A stretch of 64,000 nucleotides of DNA from Euonymus europaeus. Taxonomy: Eukaryota; Streptophyta; Magnoliopsida; Celastrales; Celastraceae. Where the stretch lies: NCBI GenBank assembly GCA_963580455.1, contig OY756966.1, positions 25,299,001-25,363,000 of the forward strand. The letters run 5' to 3'. The notes under the pieces are model-generated. The model ran no database searches, had not been told where the DNA came from, and was given only the letters and a program-made list of their open reading frames with translations. The translations under genes and the position numbers were made by a program. Positions 1 through 12,609 of the stretch are shown piece after piece. Every line of letters begins with the position of its first letter. Positions within the stretch are counted from its first letter, which is position 1.

Positions 1-864
1 ACCGTTTACGTAAAGAAACCAGATTTTGCGCCTAACTAGATGAAACGAGACCTACTATCCACGAGTTCTGAAATCAAAATCCGAAACGCCAGGATTGTAG
101 AGCTCGAAAAGTAGTTTGAAATCAAGCTAAAAATCACCGAATTCAGAACTCGGAGTCAACCGATATTCATAAAACCGTTTACGTAAAGAAACCAAAATTC
201 GCGCCTAACTAGGTGAAATGAGACCTACTGGCCACGAGTTCTGAAATCAAAAACCAAAATTCCAGGATTGTAGAGCTCTAAAATTAGTGTGAAATCAAGC
301 TAAAAATCACCGAATTCAGAACTCGGAGTCAACGGATATTCATAAAACCGTTTACATAAAGAAACCACATTTCTCGGCTTAATAGGTGAAACGAGACCTA
401 CTAGCCACGAGTTCTGAAATCAAAAACCGAAATTACAGGATTGTAGAGCTCGAAAAGTAGTGTGAAATCAAGCTAAAAATCACCGAATTCAGAACTCGGA
501 GTCAACGGATATTCATAAAACCGTTTACGTAAAAAACCACAATTCGCGACTAACTACGTGAAACGAGACGTACTAGCCACGTGTTCTGAAATCAAAAACC
601 GAAACGCCAGGATTCTAGATCTCTAAAAGTAGTGTGAAATCAAACTAAAAATCACCGAATTCAGAACTCGGAGTCAATGAATATTCATAAAACCGTTTAC
701 GTAAAGAAACCACATTTTGCGCATAACTAGGTGAAAAGAGACCTGCTAGCCACGAGTTCTAAAATAAAAAACCGAAATGCCAGGATTGTAGAGCTCGAAA
801 AGTAGTGTGAAATCAAGCTAAAAATCACCGAATTCAGAACTCGGAGTCAACGGATATTCATAAA
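1..864 (+). repeat. 5-unit higher-order repeat, copy 1 (864 bp)
   Basis: Five unit types in order, starting at 1, 174, 347, 520 and 692, with diagnostic phrases CAGATTTTGCGCC, CCAAAATTCGCGCC, ACATAAAG...TCTCGGCTTAATAGG, a GTAAAAAACC unit with CTAACTACG, and CGCATAACTAGG...CTAAAATAAAAAACC. The series repeats from 865 with few differences. The last unit differs from copy 2 in its 3' part (AAAAATCACCG against AAAAACAGCG), so the duplication joint lies inside that unit. Confidence 0.9.
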
Positions 865-1727
865 ACCGTTTACGTAAAGAAACCAGATTTTGCGCCTAAC
901 TAGATGAAACGAGACCTACTATCCACGAGTTCTGAAATCAAAATCCGAAACGCTAGGATTGTAGAGCTCGAAAAGTAGTTTGAAATCAAGCTAAAAATCA
1001 CCGAATTCAGAACTCGGAGTCAACCGATATTCATAAAACCGTTTACGTAAAGAAACCAAAATTCGCGCCAAACTAGGTGAAATGAGACCTACTGGCCACG
1101 AGTTCTGAAATCAAAAACCAAAATTCCAGGATTGTAGAGCTCTAAAATTAGTGTGAAATCAAGATAAAAATCACCGAATTCAGAACTCGGAGTCAACGGA
1201 TATTCATAAAACCGTTTACATAAAGAAACCACATTTCTCGGCTTAATACGTGAAACGAGACCTACTAGCCACGAGTTCTGAAATCAAAAACCGAAATTAC
1301 AGGATTGTAGAGCTCGAAAAGTAGTGTGAAATCAAGCTAAAAATCACTGAATTCAGAACTCGGAGTCAACGGGTATTCATAAAACCGTTTACGTAAAAAA
1401 CCACAATTCGCGACTAACTACGTGAAACGAGACGTACTAGCCACGTGTTCATAAATCAAAAACCGAAACCCCAGGATTCTAGATCTCTAAAAGTAGTGTG
1501 AAATCAAACTAAAAATCACCGAATTCAGAACTCGGAGTCAATGAATATTCATAAAACCGTTTACGTAAAGAAACCACATTTCGCGCATAACTAGGTGAAA
1601 CGAGACCTGCTAGCCACGAGTTCTAAAATAAAAAACCGAAATACCAGGATTGTAGAGCTCGAAAAGTAGTGTGAAATCAAGCTAAAAACAGCGAATTCAG
1701 AACTCGGAGTCAACAGATATTCATAAA
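865..1727 (+). repeat. 5-unit higher-order repeat, copy 2
   Basis: This repeats copy 1 unit by unit. The fifth unit (from 1556) ends in AAAAACAGCGAATTC, which is one base shorter and continues into a CGCTTAACTAGGAGAAACGATACC unit at 1728. The same continuation follows the related block at 5183, so this copy keeps the ancestral right flank. Confidence 0.88.
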
Positions 1728-2418
1728 ACCGTTTACGTAAAGAAACCACATTTCGCGCTTAACTAGGAGAAACGATACCAACTAACCACGAGTTCTGAAA
1801 TCCAAAACCGAAATGCCAGGATTGTGGAGCTAGAAAAGTAGTGTGAAATCAAGCTAAAAATCACCGAATTCAGAACTCGGAGTCAACGGATATTCATAAA
1901 ACCGTTTACGTAAAGAAACCACATTTCTCGGCTAACTAGGTGAAACGAGACCTGCTAGCCACGAGTTCTGATTAAAAAACCGAAACCACAGGATTGTAGA
2001 GCTCGAAAAGTAGTGTGAAATCAAGCTAAAAATCACCGAATTCAGAACTCGGAGTCAACGGATATTCATAAAATTGTTTACGTAAAGAAACCACAATTCG
2101 CGCCTAAGTAGGTGAAACGAGAGCTACTAGCCACGAGTTCTGAAATCAATAACCGAAACCCTAGGATTGTAGAGCTCAAAAAGTAGTGTGAAATCAAGCT
2201 AAAAATCACTGAATTCAGAACTCGGAGTCAACAGATAATCGTAAAACCGTTTACGTAAAGAAACCACATTTCGCGCCTAAGTAGGTGGAACGAGATCTAC
2301 TAGCCACGAGTTCTGAAATCAAAAACCGAAACACCAGGATTGTAGAGCTCGAAAAGTAGTGTGAAATCAAGCTAAAAATCACCGAATTCAGAACTCGGAG
2401 TCAACGGATATTCATAAA
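1728..2418 (+). repeat. Four-unit linking segment between 5-unit and 8-unit blocks
   Basis: Units start at 1728, 1901, 2073 and 2246. The first two match the units that follow the third copy of the 5-unit block. The third is a hybrid unit listed separately. The fourth carries CGCCTAAGTAGGTGGAACGAGATC and AAACACC, a type that recurs at 5009, 10884, 13300 and 22100. The unit at 1901 also has a local rearrangement, CTGATTAAAAAACC in place of CTGAAATCAAAAACC. Confidence 0.75.
2073..2245 (+). repeat. Hybrid monomer, scar of an unequal exchange
   Basis: The unit opens with AAATTGTTTACG and CACAATTCGCG, the start of the type that elsewhere (about 3266, 4648) continues GGCTAACTAGG...ACCCACTAG. Here it switches, near 2098-2110, to CCTAAGTAGGTGAAACGAGAGCTACTAG with ATAACCGAAACCCTAGG, the body of the next unit type in those blocks. 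One unit's worth of sequence is missing relative to 3266-3600, as expected for unequal crossover between neighbouring units. Confidence 0.75.
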
Positions 2419-3800
2419 ACCGTTTACGTAAAGAAACCAGATTTCGCGCCTAACCAGATGAAACGAGACCTACTAGCCACGAGTTCTGCAATCAAAAACC
2501 GAAATGCCAGGATTCTAGAGCTCGAAAAGTAGTGTGAAATCAAGCTAAAAATCACCGAATTCAAAACTCGGAGTCAATGGATATTCATAAAACCGTTTAC
2601 GTAAAAAACCACAATTCGCGACTAACTACGTGAAACGAGACCTACTAGCCACGAGTTCTGAAATCAAAATCCGAAATGCCAGGATTCTAGATCTCTAAAA
2701 GTAGTGTGAAATCAAACTAAAAATCACCGAATTCAGAACTCGGAGTCAACGAATATTCATAAAACCGTTTACGTAAAGAAACCACATTTCGCGCCTAATT
2801 AGGTGAAACGAGACCTGCTAGCCACGAGTTCTGAAATAAAAAACCGAAATTCCAGGATTGTAGAGCTCGAAAAGTAGTGTGAAATCAAGCTAAAAATCAG
2901 CGAATTCAGAACTCGGAGTCAACGGATATTCATAAAACCGTTTACGTAAAGAAACCACATTTCGCGCTTAACTAGGTGAAACGAGACCAATTAGCCACGA
3001 GTTCTGAAATCCAAAACCGAAATTCCAGGATTGTGGAGCTCGAAAAGTAGTGTGAAATCAATCTAAAAATCACCGAATTCAGAACTCGGAGTCCACGATA
3101 TTCATAAAAACGTTTACGTAAAGAAACCACATTTCTCGGCAAACAAGGTGAAACGAGACCTGCTAGCCACGAGTTCTGAAATCAAAAACCGAAACCCCAG
3201 GATTGTAGAGCTCGAAAAGTAGTGTGAAATCAAGCTAAAAATCACCGAATTCAGAACTCGGAGTCAACGGATATTCATAAAATTGTTTATGTAAAGAAAC
3301 CACAATTCGCGGCTAACTAGGTGAAACGAGACCCACTAGCCACGAGTTCTGAAATCAAAAACCGAAACTCCAGGATTGTAGAGCTCGAAAAGTAGTGTGA
3401 AATCAAGCTAAAAATCCACGAATTCAGAACTCGGAGTCAACGGACATTCATAAAACCATTTACGTAAAGAAACCACATTTTGCGCCTAAGTAGGTGAAAC
3501 GAGAGCTACTAGCCATGAGTTCTGAAATCAATAACCGAAACCCTAGGATATTAGAGCTCAAAAATTAGTGTGAAATCAAGCTAAAAATCACCGAATTCAG
3601 AACTCGGAGTCAACAGATAATCATAAAACCGTTTACGTAAAGAAACCACATTTCGCGCCTAACTTGGTGAAACAAGACCTACTAACCAGGAGTTCTGAAA
3701 TCAATAACCGAAACCCTAGGATATTAGAGCTCCAAAATTAGTGTGAAATCAAGCTAAAAATCACCGAATTCAGAACTCGGAGTCAACGGATATTCATAAA
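2419..3800 (+). repeat. 8-unit higher-order repeat, copy 1 (1382 bp)
   Basis: Opens with CAGATTTCGCGCCTAACCAGATG...CTGCAATC, then a GTAAAAAACC/CTAACTACG unit, CCTAATTAGG, CTTAACTAGG...ACCAATTAG, TCTCGGCAAACAAGG, ATTGTTTATG...ACCCACTAG, CCATTTACG...CCTAAGTAGG, and a last unit preceded by CAGATAATC. The same order restarts at 3801. The eighth unit here (CCTAACTTGG...ACCAGGAG...ATATTAGAGCTCC) differs from the eighth unit of copy 2, so unit 8 is the exchangeable position. Confidence 0.9.
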
Positions 3801-5182
3801 ACCGTTTACGTAAAGAAACCAGATTTCGCGCCTAACCAGATGAAACGAGACCTACTAGCCACGAGTTCTGCAATCAAAAACCGAAATGCCAGGATTCTAG
3901 AGCTCGAAAAGTAGTGTGAAATCAAGCTAAAAATCACCGAATTCAAAACTCGGAGTCAATGGATATTCATAAAACCGTTTACGTAAAAAACCACAATTCG
4001 CGACTAACTTCGTGAAACGAGACCTACTATCCACGAGTTCTGAAATCAAAATCCGAAATGCCAGGATTCTAGATCTCTAAAAGTAGTGTGAAATCAAACT
4101 AAAAATCACCGAATTCAGAACTCGGAGTCAACGAATATTCATAAAACCGTTTACGTAAAGAAACCACATTTCGCGCCTAATTAGGTGAAACGAGACCTGC
4201 TAGCCACGAGTTCTGAAATAAAAAACCGAAATTCCAGGATTGTAGAGCTCGAAAAGTAGTGTGAAATCAAGCTAAAAATCAGCGAATTCAGAACTCGGAG
4301 TCAACGGATATTCATAAAACCGTTTACGTAAAGAAACCACATTTCGCGCTTAACTAGGTGAAACGAGACCAACTAGCCACGAGTTCTGAAATCCAAAACC
4401 GAAATGCCAGGATTGTGGAGCTCGAAAAGTAGTGTGAAATCAATCTAAAAATCACCGAATTCAGAACTCGGAGTCCACGATATTCATAAAACCGTTTACG
4501 TAAAGAAACCACATTTCTCGGCTAACAAGGTGAAACGAGACCTGCTAGCCACGAGTTCTGAAATCAAAAACCGAAACCCCAGGATTGTAGAGCTCGAAAA
4601 GTAGTGTGAAATCAAGCTAAAAATCACCGAATTCAGAACTCGGAGTCAACGGATATTCATAAAATTGTTTATGTAAAGAAACCACAATTCGCGGTTAACT
4701 AGGTGAAACGAGACCCACTAGCCACGAGTTCTGAAGTCAAAAACCGAAACTCCAGGATTGTAGAGCTCGAAAAGTAGTGTGAAATCAAGCTAAAAATCCA
4801 CGAATTCAGAACTCGGAGTCAACGGATATTCATAAAACCATTTACGTAAAGAAACCACATTTTGCGCCTAAGTAGGTGAAACGAGAGCTACTAGCCATGA
4901 GTTCTGAAATCAATAACCGAAACCCTAGGATATTAGAGCTCAAAAATTAGTGTGAAATCAAGCTAAAAATCACCGAATTCAGAACTCGGAGTCAACAGAT
5001 AATCATAAAACCGTTTACGTAAAGAAACCACATTTCGCGCCTAAGTAGGTGGAACGAAATCTACTAGCCACGAGTTCTGAAATCAAAAACCGAAACACCA
5101 GGATTGTAGAGCTCGAAAAGTAGTGTGAAATCAAGCTAAAAATCACCGAATTCAGAACTCGGAGTCAACGGATATTCATAAA
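3801..5182 (+). repeat. 8-unit higher-order repeat, copy 2
   Basis: This follows copy 1 unit by unit with scattered substitutions (for example CTAACTTCG for CTAACTACG, and GGTTAACTAGG for GGCTAACTAGG). Its eighth unit is the GGTGGAACGAAATC...AAACACC type. It is followed directly at 5183 by a third copy of the 5-unit block seen at 1 and 865. Confidence 0.9.
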
Positions 5183-6910
5183 ACCGTTTACGTAAAGAAA
5201 CCAGATTTTGCGCCTAACTAGATGAAACGAGACCTACTATCCACGAGTTCTGAAATCAAAATCCGAAACGCTAGGATTGTAGAGCTCGAAAAGTAGTTTG
5301 AAATCAAGCTAAAAATCACCGAATTCAGAACTCGGAGTCAACCGATATTCATAAAACCGTTTACGTAAAGAAACCAAAATTCGCGCCTAACTAGGTGAAA
5401 TGAGACCTACTGGCCACGAGTTCTGAAATCAAAAACCAAAATTCCAGGATTGTAGAGCTCTAAAATTAGTGTGAAATCAAGCTAAAAATCACCGAATTCA
5501 GAACTCGGAGTCAACGGATATTCATAAAACCGTTTACATAAAGAAACCACATTTCTCGGCTTAATAGGTGAAACGAGACCTACTAGCCACGAGTTCTGAA
5601 ATCAAAAACCGAAATTACAGGATTGTAGAGCTCGAAAAGTAGTGTGAAATCAAGCTAAAAATCACCGAATTCAGAACTCGGAGTCAACGGATATTCATAA
5701 AACCGTTTACGTAAAAAACCACAATTCGCGACTAACTACGTGAAACGAGACGTACTAGCCACGTGTTCTGAAATCAAAAACCGAAACTCCAGGATTCTAG
5801 ATCTCTAAAAGTAGTGTGAAATCAAACTAAAAATCACCGAATTCAGAACTCGGAGTCAATGAATATTCATAAAACCGTTTACGTAAAGAAACCACATTTC
5901 GCGCATAACTAGGTGAAACGAGACCTGCTAGCCACGAGTTCTAAAATAAAAAACCGAAATGCCAGGATTGTAGAGCTCGAAAAGTAGTGTGAAATCAAGC
6001 TAAAAACAGCGAATTCAGAACTCGGAGTCCACAGATATTCATAAAACCGTTTACGTAAAGAAACCACATTTCGCGCTTAACTAGGAGAAACGATACCAAC
6101 TAGGCACGAGTTCTGAAATCCAAAACCGAAATGCCAGGATTGTGGAGCTAGAAAAGTAGTGTGAAATCAAGCTAAAAATCACCGAATTCAAAACTCGGAG
6201 TCAACGGATATTCATAAAACCGTTTACGTAAAGAAACCACATTTCTCGGCTAACTAGGTGAAACGAGACCTGCTAGCCACGAGTTCTGAAATCAAAAACC
6301 GAAACCACAGGATTGTAGAGCTCGAAAAGTAGTGTGAAATCAAGCTAAAAATCACCGAATTCAGAACTCGGAGTCAACGGATATTCATAAAATTGTTTAC
6401 GTAAAGAAACCACAATTCGCGGCTAACTAGGTGAAACGGGACCCACTAGCCACGAGTTCTGAAATCAAAAACCGAAACGCCAGGATTGTAGAGCTCGAAA
6501 AGTAGTGTGAAATCAAGCTAAAAATCACCGAATTCAGAACTCGGAGTCAACGGATATTCATAAAACCGTTTACGTAAAGAAACCACATTTCGCGGCTAAC
6601 TAGGTGAAACGAGACCTACTAGCCACGAGTTCTGAAATCGAAATCCGAAAACCTAAGATTGTAGAGCTCGAAAAGTAGTGTGAAATCAAGATAAAAACCA
6701 CCGAATTCAGAACTCGGAGTCAACGGATATTCATAAAACCGTTTACGTAAAGAAACCACATTTCGCGACTAACTAGGTGAAACGAGACCAACTAGCCACG
6801 AGTTCTGAAATCAAAATCAGAAACCCCAGGATCGTAGAGCTCGAAAAGTAGTGTGAAATCAAGCTAAAAATCACCGAATTCAGAACTCGGAGTCAACGGA
6901 TATTCATAAA
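5183..6910 (+). repeat. 10-unit segment starting with a third copy of the 5-unit block
   Basis: The first five units repeat 865-1727 nearly exactly, at a displacement of 4318 bp (25 units). They continue with CGCTTAACTAGGAGAAACGATACC, TCTCGGCTAACTAGG, ATTGTTTACG...ACGGGACCCAC, CGCGGCTAACTAGG...ATCGAAATCCGAAAACCTAAG and CGCGACTAAC...ATCAGAAACCCCAGGATCG. The last two unit types recur at 7947 and 8120, where they replace the usual units 7 and 8 of the 8-unit repeat. Confidence 0.85.
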
Positions 6911-8293
6911 ACCGTTTACGTAAAGAAACCAGATTTCGCGCCTAACCAGATGAAACGAGACCTACTAGCCACGAGTTCTGCAATCAAAAACCGAAATGCC
7001 AGGATTCTAGAGCTCGAAAAGTAGTGTGAAATCAAGCTAAAAATCACCGAATTCAAAACTCGGAGTCAATGGATATTCATAAAACCGTTTACGTAAAGAA
7101 ACCAGATTTCGCGCCTAACCAGATGAAACGAGACCTACTAGCCACGAGTTCTGCAATCAAAATCCGAAATGCCAGGATTCTAGATCTCTAAAAGTAGTGT
7201 GAAATCAAACTAAAAATCACCGAATTCAGAACTCGGAGTCAACGAATATTCATAAAACCGTTTACGTAAAGAAACCACATTTCGCGCCTAATTAGGTGAA
7301 ACGAGACCTGCTAGCCACGAGTTCTGAAATAAAAAACCGAAATTCCAGGATTGTAGAGCTCGAAAAGTAGTGTGAAATCAAGCTAAAAATCAGCGAATTC
7401 AGAACTCGGAGTCAACGGATATTCATAAAACCGTTTACGTAAAGAAACCACATTTCGCGCTTAACTAGGTGAAACGAGACCAATTAGCCACGAGTTCTGA
7501 AATCCAAAACCGAAATTCCAGGATTGTGGAGCTCGAAAAGTAGTGTGAAATCAATCTAAAAATCACCGAATTCAGAACTCGGAGTCCACGATATTCATAA
7601 AAACGTTTACGTAAAGAAACCACATTTCTCGGCAAACAAGGTGAAACGAGACCTGCTAGCCACGAGTTCTGAAATCAAAAACCGAAACCCCAGGATTGTA
7701 GAGCTCGAAAAGTAGTGTGAAATCAAGCTAAAAATCACCGAATTCAGAACTCGGAGTCAACGGATATTCATAAAATTGTTTACGTAAAGAAACCACAATT
7801 CGCGGCTAACTAGGTGAAACGGGACCCACTAGCCACGAGTTCTGAAATCAAAAACCGAAACGCCAGGATTGTAGAGCTCGAAAAGTAGTGTGAAATCAAG
7901 CTAAAAATCACCGAATTCAGAACTCGGAGTCAACGGATATTCATAAAACCGTTTACGTAAAGAAACCACATTTCGCGGCTAACTAGGTGAAACGAGACCT
8001 ACTAGCCACGAGTTCTGAAATCGAAATCCGAAAACCTAAGATTGTAGAGCTCGAAAAGTAGTGTGAAATCAAGATAAAAACCACCGAATTCAGAACTCGG
8101 AGTCAACGGATATTCATAAAACCGTTTACGTAAAGAAACCACATTTCGCGACTAACTAGGTGAAACGAGACCAACTAGCCACGAGTTCTGAAATCAAAAT
8201 CAGAAACCCCAGGATCGTAGAGCTCGAAAAGTAGTGTGAAATCAAGCTAAAAATCACCGAATTCAGAACTCGGAGTCAACGGATATTCATAAA
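6911..8293 (+). repeat. 8-unit higher-order repeat, copy 3, with replaced units
   Basis: Same frame as the repeats at 2419 and 3801 with a 1383-bp period, but three positions differ. Unit 2 (7084) is a conversion hybrid. Units 7 and 8 (7947, 8120) are the ATCGAAATCC and ATCAGAAACCCC types shared with the end of the 5183-6910 segment. The copy is therefore a mosaic of the two local families. Confidence 0.85.
7084..7255 (+). repeat. Hybrid monomer from a short conversion tract
   Basis: In the sister copies (2592, 3974, 8467, 9849) unit 2 begins GTAAAAAACCACAATTCGCGACTAACTACG. Here it begins GTAAAGAAACCAGATTTCGCGCCTAACCAGATG...CTGCAATC, exactly like unit 1 (6911). It then returns to unit 2 sequence at ATCCGAAATGCC...CTAGATCTC. 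The copied part runs from about 7098 to about 7154. The eight-unit register is unchanged, which favours conversion over crossover. Confidence 0.8.
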
Positions 8294-9675
8294 ACCGTTT
8301 ACGTAAAGAAACCAGATTTCGCGCCTAACCAGATGAAACGAGACCTACTAGCCACGAGTTCTGCAATCAAAAACCGAAATGCCAGGATTCTAGAGCTCGA
8401 AAAGTAGTGTGAAATCAAGCTAAAAATCACCGAATTCAAAACTCGGAGTCAATGGATATTCATAAAACCGTTTACGTAAAAAACCACAATTCGCGACTAA
8501 CTACGTGAAACGAGACCTACTAGCCACGAGTTCTGAAATCAAAATCCGAAATGCCAGGATTCTAGATCTCTAAAAGTAGTGTGAAATCAAACTAAAAATC
8601 ACCGAATTCAGAACTCGGAGTCAACGAATATTCATAAAACCGTTTACGTAAAGAAACCACATTTCGCGCCTAATTAGGTGAAACGAGACCTGCTAGCCAC
8701 GAGTTCTGAAATAAAAAACCGAAATTCCAGGATTGTAGAGCTCGAAAAGTAGTGTGAAATCAAGCTAAAAATCAGCGAATTCAGAACTCGGAGTCAACGG
8801 ATATTCATAAAACCGTTTACGTAAAGAAACCACATTTCGCGCTTAACTAGGTGAAACGAGACCAATTAGCCACGAGTTCTGAAATCCAAAACCGAAATGC
8901 CAGGATTGTGGAGCTCGAAAAGTAGTGTGAAATCAATCTAAAAATCACCGAATTCAGAACTCGGAGTCCACGATATTCATAAAACCGTTTATGTAAAGAA
9001 ACCACATTTCTCGGCAAACAAGGTGAAACGAGACCTGCTAGCCACGAGTTCTGAAATCAAAAACCGAAACCCCAGGATTGTAGAGCTCGAAAAGTAGTGT
9101 GAAATCAAGCTAAAAATCACCGAATTCAGAACTCGGAGTCAACGGATATTCATAAAATTGTTTATGTAAAGAAACCACAATTCGCGGCTAACTAGGTGAA
9201 ACCAGACCCACTAGCCACGAGTTCTGAAATCAAAAACCGAAACTCCAGGATTGTAGAGCTCGAAAAGTAGTGTGAAATCAAGCTAAAAATCCACGAATTC
9301 AGAACTCGGAGTCAACGGATCTTCATAAAACCATTTACGTAAAGAAACCACATTTTGCGCCTAAGTAGGTGAAACGAGAGCTACTAGCCATGAGTTCTGA
9401 AATCAATAACCGAAACCCTAGGATATTAGAGCTCAAAAATTAGTGTGAAATCAAGCTAAAAATCACCGAATTCAGAACTCGGAGTCAACAGATAATCATA
9501 AAACCGTTTACGTAAAGAAACCACATTTCGCGCATAACTAGGTGAAACGAAACCTACTAGCCAGGAGTTCTGAAATCAATAACCGAAACCCTAGGATATT
9601 AGAGCTCAAAAATTAGTGTGAAATCAAGCTAAAAATCACCGAATTCAGAACTCGGAGTCAACGGATATTCATAAA
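8294..9675 (+). repeat. 8-unit higher-order repeat, copy 4
   Basis: Matches copy 1 (2419-3800) in unit order. The ATTGTTTATG, CCATTTACG and CAGATAATC units are in places 6 to 8. Unit 8 is the ACCAGGAG...ATATTAGAGCTC type, as in copy 1. Local substitutions such as GAAACCAGACCC (near 9202) mark it apart. Confidence 0.9.
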
Positions 9676-11056
9676 ACCGTTTACGTAAAGAAACCAGATT
9701 TCGCGCCTAACCAGATGAAACGAGACCTACTAGCCACGAGTTCTGCAATCAAAAACCGAAATGCCAGGATTCTAGAGCTCGAAAAGTAGTGTGAAATCAA
9801 GCTAAAAATCACCGAATTCAAAACTCGGAGTCAATGGATATTCATAAAACCGTTTACGTAAAAAACCACAATTCGCGACTAACTACGTGAAACGAGACCT
9901 ACTAGCCACGAGTTCTGAAATCAAAATCCGAAATGCCAGGATTCTAGATCTCTAAAAGTAGTGTGAAATCAAACTAAAAATCACCGAATTCAGAACTCGG
10001 AGTCAACGAATATTCATAAAACCGTTTACGTAAAGAAACCACACTTCGCGCCTAATTAGGTGAAACGAGACCTGCTAGCCACGAGTTCTGAAATAAAAAA
10101 CCGAAATTCCAGGATTGTAGAGCTCGAAAAGTAGTGTGAAATCAAGCTAAAAATCAGCGAATTCAGAACTCGGAGTCAACGGATATTCATAAAACCGTTT
10201 ACGTAAAGAAACCACATTTCGCGCTTAACTAGGTGAAACGAGACCAACTAGCCACGAGTTCTGAAATCCAAAACCGAAATGCCATGATTGTGGAGCTCGA
10301 AAAGTAGTGTGAAATCAATCTAAAAATCACCGAATTCAGAACTCGGAGTCCACGATATTCATAAAACCGTTTACGTAAAGAAACCACATTTCTCGGCTAA
10401 CAAGGTGAAACGAGACCTGCTAGCCACAAGTTCTGAAATCAAAAACCGAAACCCCAGGATTGTAGAGCTCAAAAAGTAGTGTGAAATCAAGCTAAAAATC
10501 ACCGAATTCAGAACTCGGAGTCAACGGATATTTATAAAATTGTTTATGTAAAGAAACCACAATTCGCGGCTAACTAGGTGAAACGAGACCCACTAGCCAC
10601 GAGTTCTGAAATCAAAAACCGAAACTCCAGGATTGTAGAGCTCGAAAAGTAGTGTGAAATCAAGCTAAAAATCCACGAATTCAGAACTCGGAGTCAACGG
10701 ATATTCATAAAACCATTTACGTAAAGAAACCACATTTTGCGCCTAAGTAGGTGAAACGAGAGCTACTAGCCATGAGTTCTGAAATCAATAACCGAAACCC
10801 TAGGATATTAGAGCTCAAAAATTAGTGTGAAATCAAGCTAAAAATCACCGAATTCAGAACTCGGAGTCAACAGATAATCATAAAACCGTTTACGTAAAGA
10901 AACCACATTTCGCGCCTAAGTAGGTGGAACGAAATCTACTAGCCACAAGTTCTGAAATCAAAAACCGAAACACCAGGATTGTAGAGCTCGAAAAGTAGTG
11001 TGAAATCAAGCTAAAATCACCGAATTCAGAACTCGGAGTCAACGGATATTCATAAA
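9676..11056 (+). repeat. 8-unit higher-order repeat, copy 5
   Basis: The last copy in this block, 1381 bp. It ends with the GGTGGAACGAAATC...CACAAGTTCTG unit from 10884, which lost one A at GCTAAAATCACC near 11015. Other private changes include GCCATGATTG near 10282 and TTTATAAAATTG near 10530. The 62-codon minus-strand frame over 10890-11078 is a by-product of this unit and is not treated as a gene. Confidence 0.88.
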
Positions 11057-12609
11057 ACCGTTTACGTAAAGAAACCACATTTCGCGGCTAAGTAGGTGAA
11101 ACGGGACCTACTATCCACGAGTTCTGAAATCAAAATCCGAAATGCTAGGATTGTAGAGCTCGAAAAGTAGTTTGAAATCAAGCTAAAAATCACCGAATTC
11201 AGAACTCGGAGTCAACCGATATTCATAAAACCGTTTACGTAAAGAAACCAAAATTCGCGCCTAACTAGGTGAAATGAGACCTACTGGCCACGAGTTCTGA
11301 AATCAAAAACCAAAATTCCAGGATTGTAGAGCTCTAAAATTAGTGTGAAATCAAGCTAAAAATCACCGAATTCAGAACTCGGAGTCAACGGATATTCATA
11401 AAACCGTTTACATAAAAAAACCACATATCTCGGCTTAATAGGTGAAACGAGACCTACTAGCCACGAGTTCTGAAATCAAAAACCGAAATTACAGGATTGT
11501 AGAGCTCGAAAAATAGTGTGAAATCAAGCTAAAAATCACCGAATTCAGAACTCGGAGTCAACGGATATTCATAAAACAGTTTACGTAAAGAAACCGCAAT
11601 TCGCGCCTAACTAGGCGAAACGAGACCTACAAGCCACGAGTTCTGAAATCAAAAACCGAAACTCCAGGATTGTAGAGCTCAAAAAATAGTGTGAAATCAA
11701 TCTAAAAATCACCGAATTCAGAACTCGGAGTCATCGGATATTCATAAAACCGTTTTCGTAAAGAAACCACAATTCGCGCCTAACTAGCTGAAACAAGACC
11801 TACTATCCACGAGTTCTGAAATCAAAAACCGAAATGCCAGGATTTTAGAGCTCGAAAATTAGTGTGAAATCAAGCTAAAAATCACCGAATTCAGAACTCG
11901 GAGTCAACGGATATTCATAAAACCGTTTACGTAAAAAACCACATTTCGCGCCTAACTAGGTGAAACGAGACCTACTAGCCATGAGTTCTGAAATAAAAAA
12001 CCGAAATGCCAGGATTGTAGAGCTCGAAAAGTAGTGTGAAATCAAGCTAAAAATCACCGAATTCAGAACTCGAAGTCAACGGATATTCATAAAAGCGTTT
12101 ACGTAAAAAACCACATTTCGCGCCTAACTAGGTGAATCGAGATCTACTAGCCACGAGTTCTGAAATCAAAAACCGAAATGCCAAGATACTAGAGCTCGAA
12201 AAGTAGTGTGAAATCAAGCTAAAAATCACCGAATTCAAAACTCGGAGTCAACGGATATTCATAAAACCGTTTACGTAAAAAACCACAATTCGCGGCTAAC
12301 TAGGTGAAACGAGAACTACTAGCCACGAGTTCTGAAATCAAAAACCGAAACTCCAGGATTGTAGAGCTCGAAAAGTAGTGTGAAATCAAGCTAAAAATCA
12401 CCGAATTCAGAACTCGGAGTCAACGGATATTCATAAAACCGTTTACGTAAAAAACCACAATTCGCGACTAACTACGTGAAACGAGACGTACTAGCCATGA
12501 GTTCTGAAATAAAAAACCGAAATGCCAGGATTGTAGAGCTCGAAAAGTAGTGTGAAATCAAGCTAAAAATCACCGAATTCAGAACTCGGAGTCAACGGAT
12601 ATTCATAAA
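11057..12609 (+). repeat. Nine-unit block with a displaced copy 8.63 kb downstream
   Basis: Units start at 11057, 11230, 11403, 11576, 11749, 11921, 12094, 12266 and 12437. Matching units start at 19857, 20030, 20203, 20376, 20549, 20721 and 21065; the units at 11230, 11403, 11576, 12094 and 12437 are displaced by 8627-8628 bp (50 units). Diagnostic phrases include CCAAAATTCGCGCC, the ACATAA unit with TCTCGGCTTAATAGG, and ACAGTTTACG...CCGCAATTCG...CTACAAGCC. The ACATAA and ACAGTT unit pair recurs at 26416. Private changes include GTTTTCGTAAAG near 11753 and AAAAGCGTTT near 12091. Confidence 0.8.

Noticed and set aside
2150..2170. Telomere-like AAACCCTAGG phrase
   Set aside because: It is a single variant of the GAAACGCCAGG segment in one unit type, never in tandem as telomeric repeats are.
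10890..11078. 62-codon minus-strand open frame as a gene
   Set aside because: It is satellite sequence longer than one unit. Unit length is not a multiple of three, sister units have stops in the frame, and the peptide is just the translated repeat, with SEFGDF from the GAATTC region.
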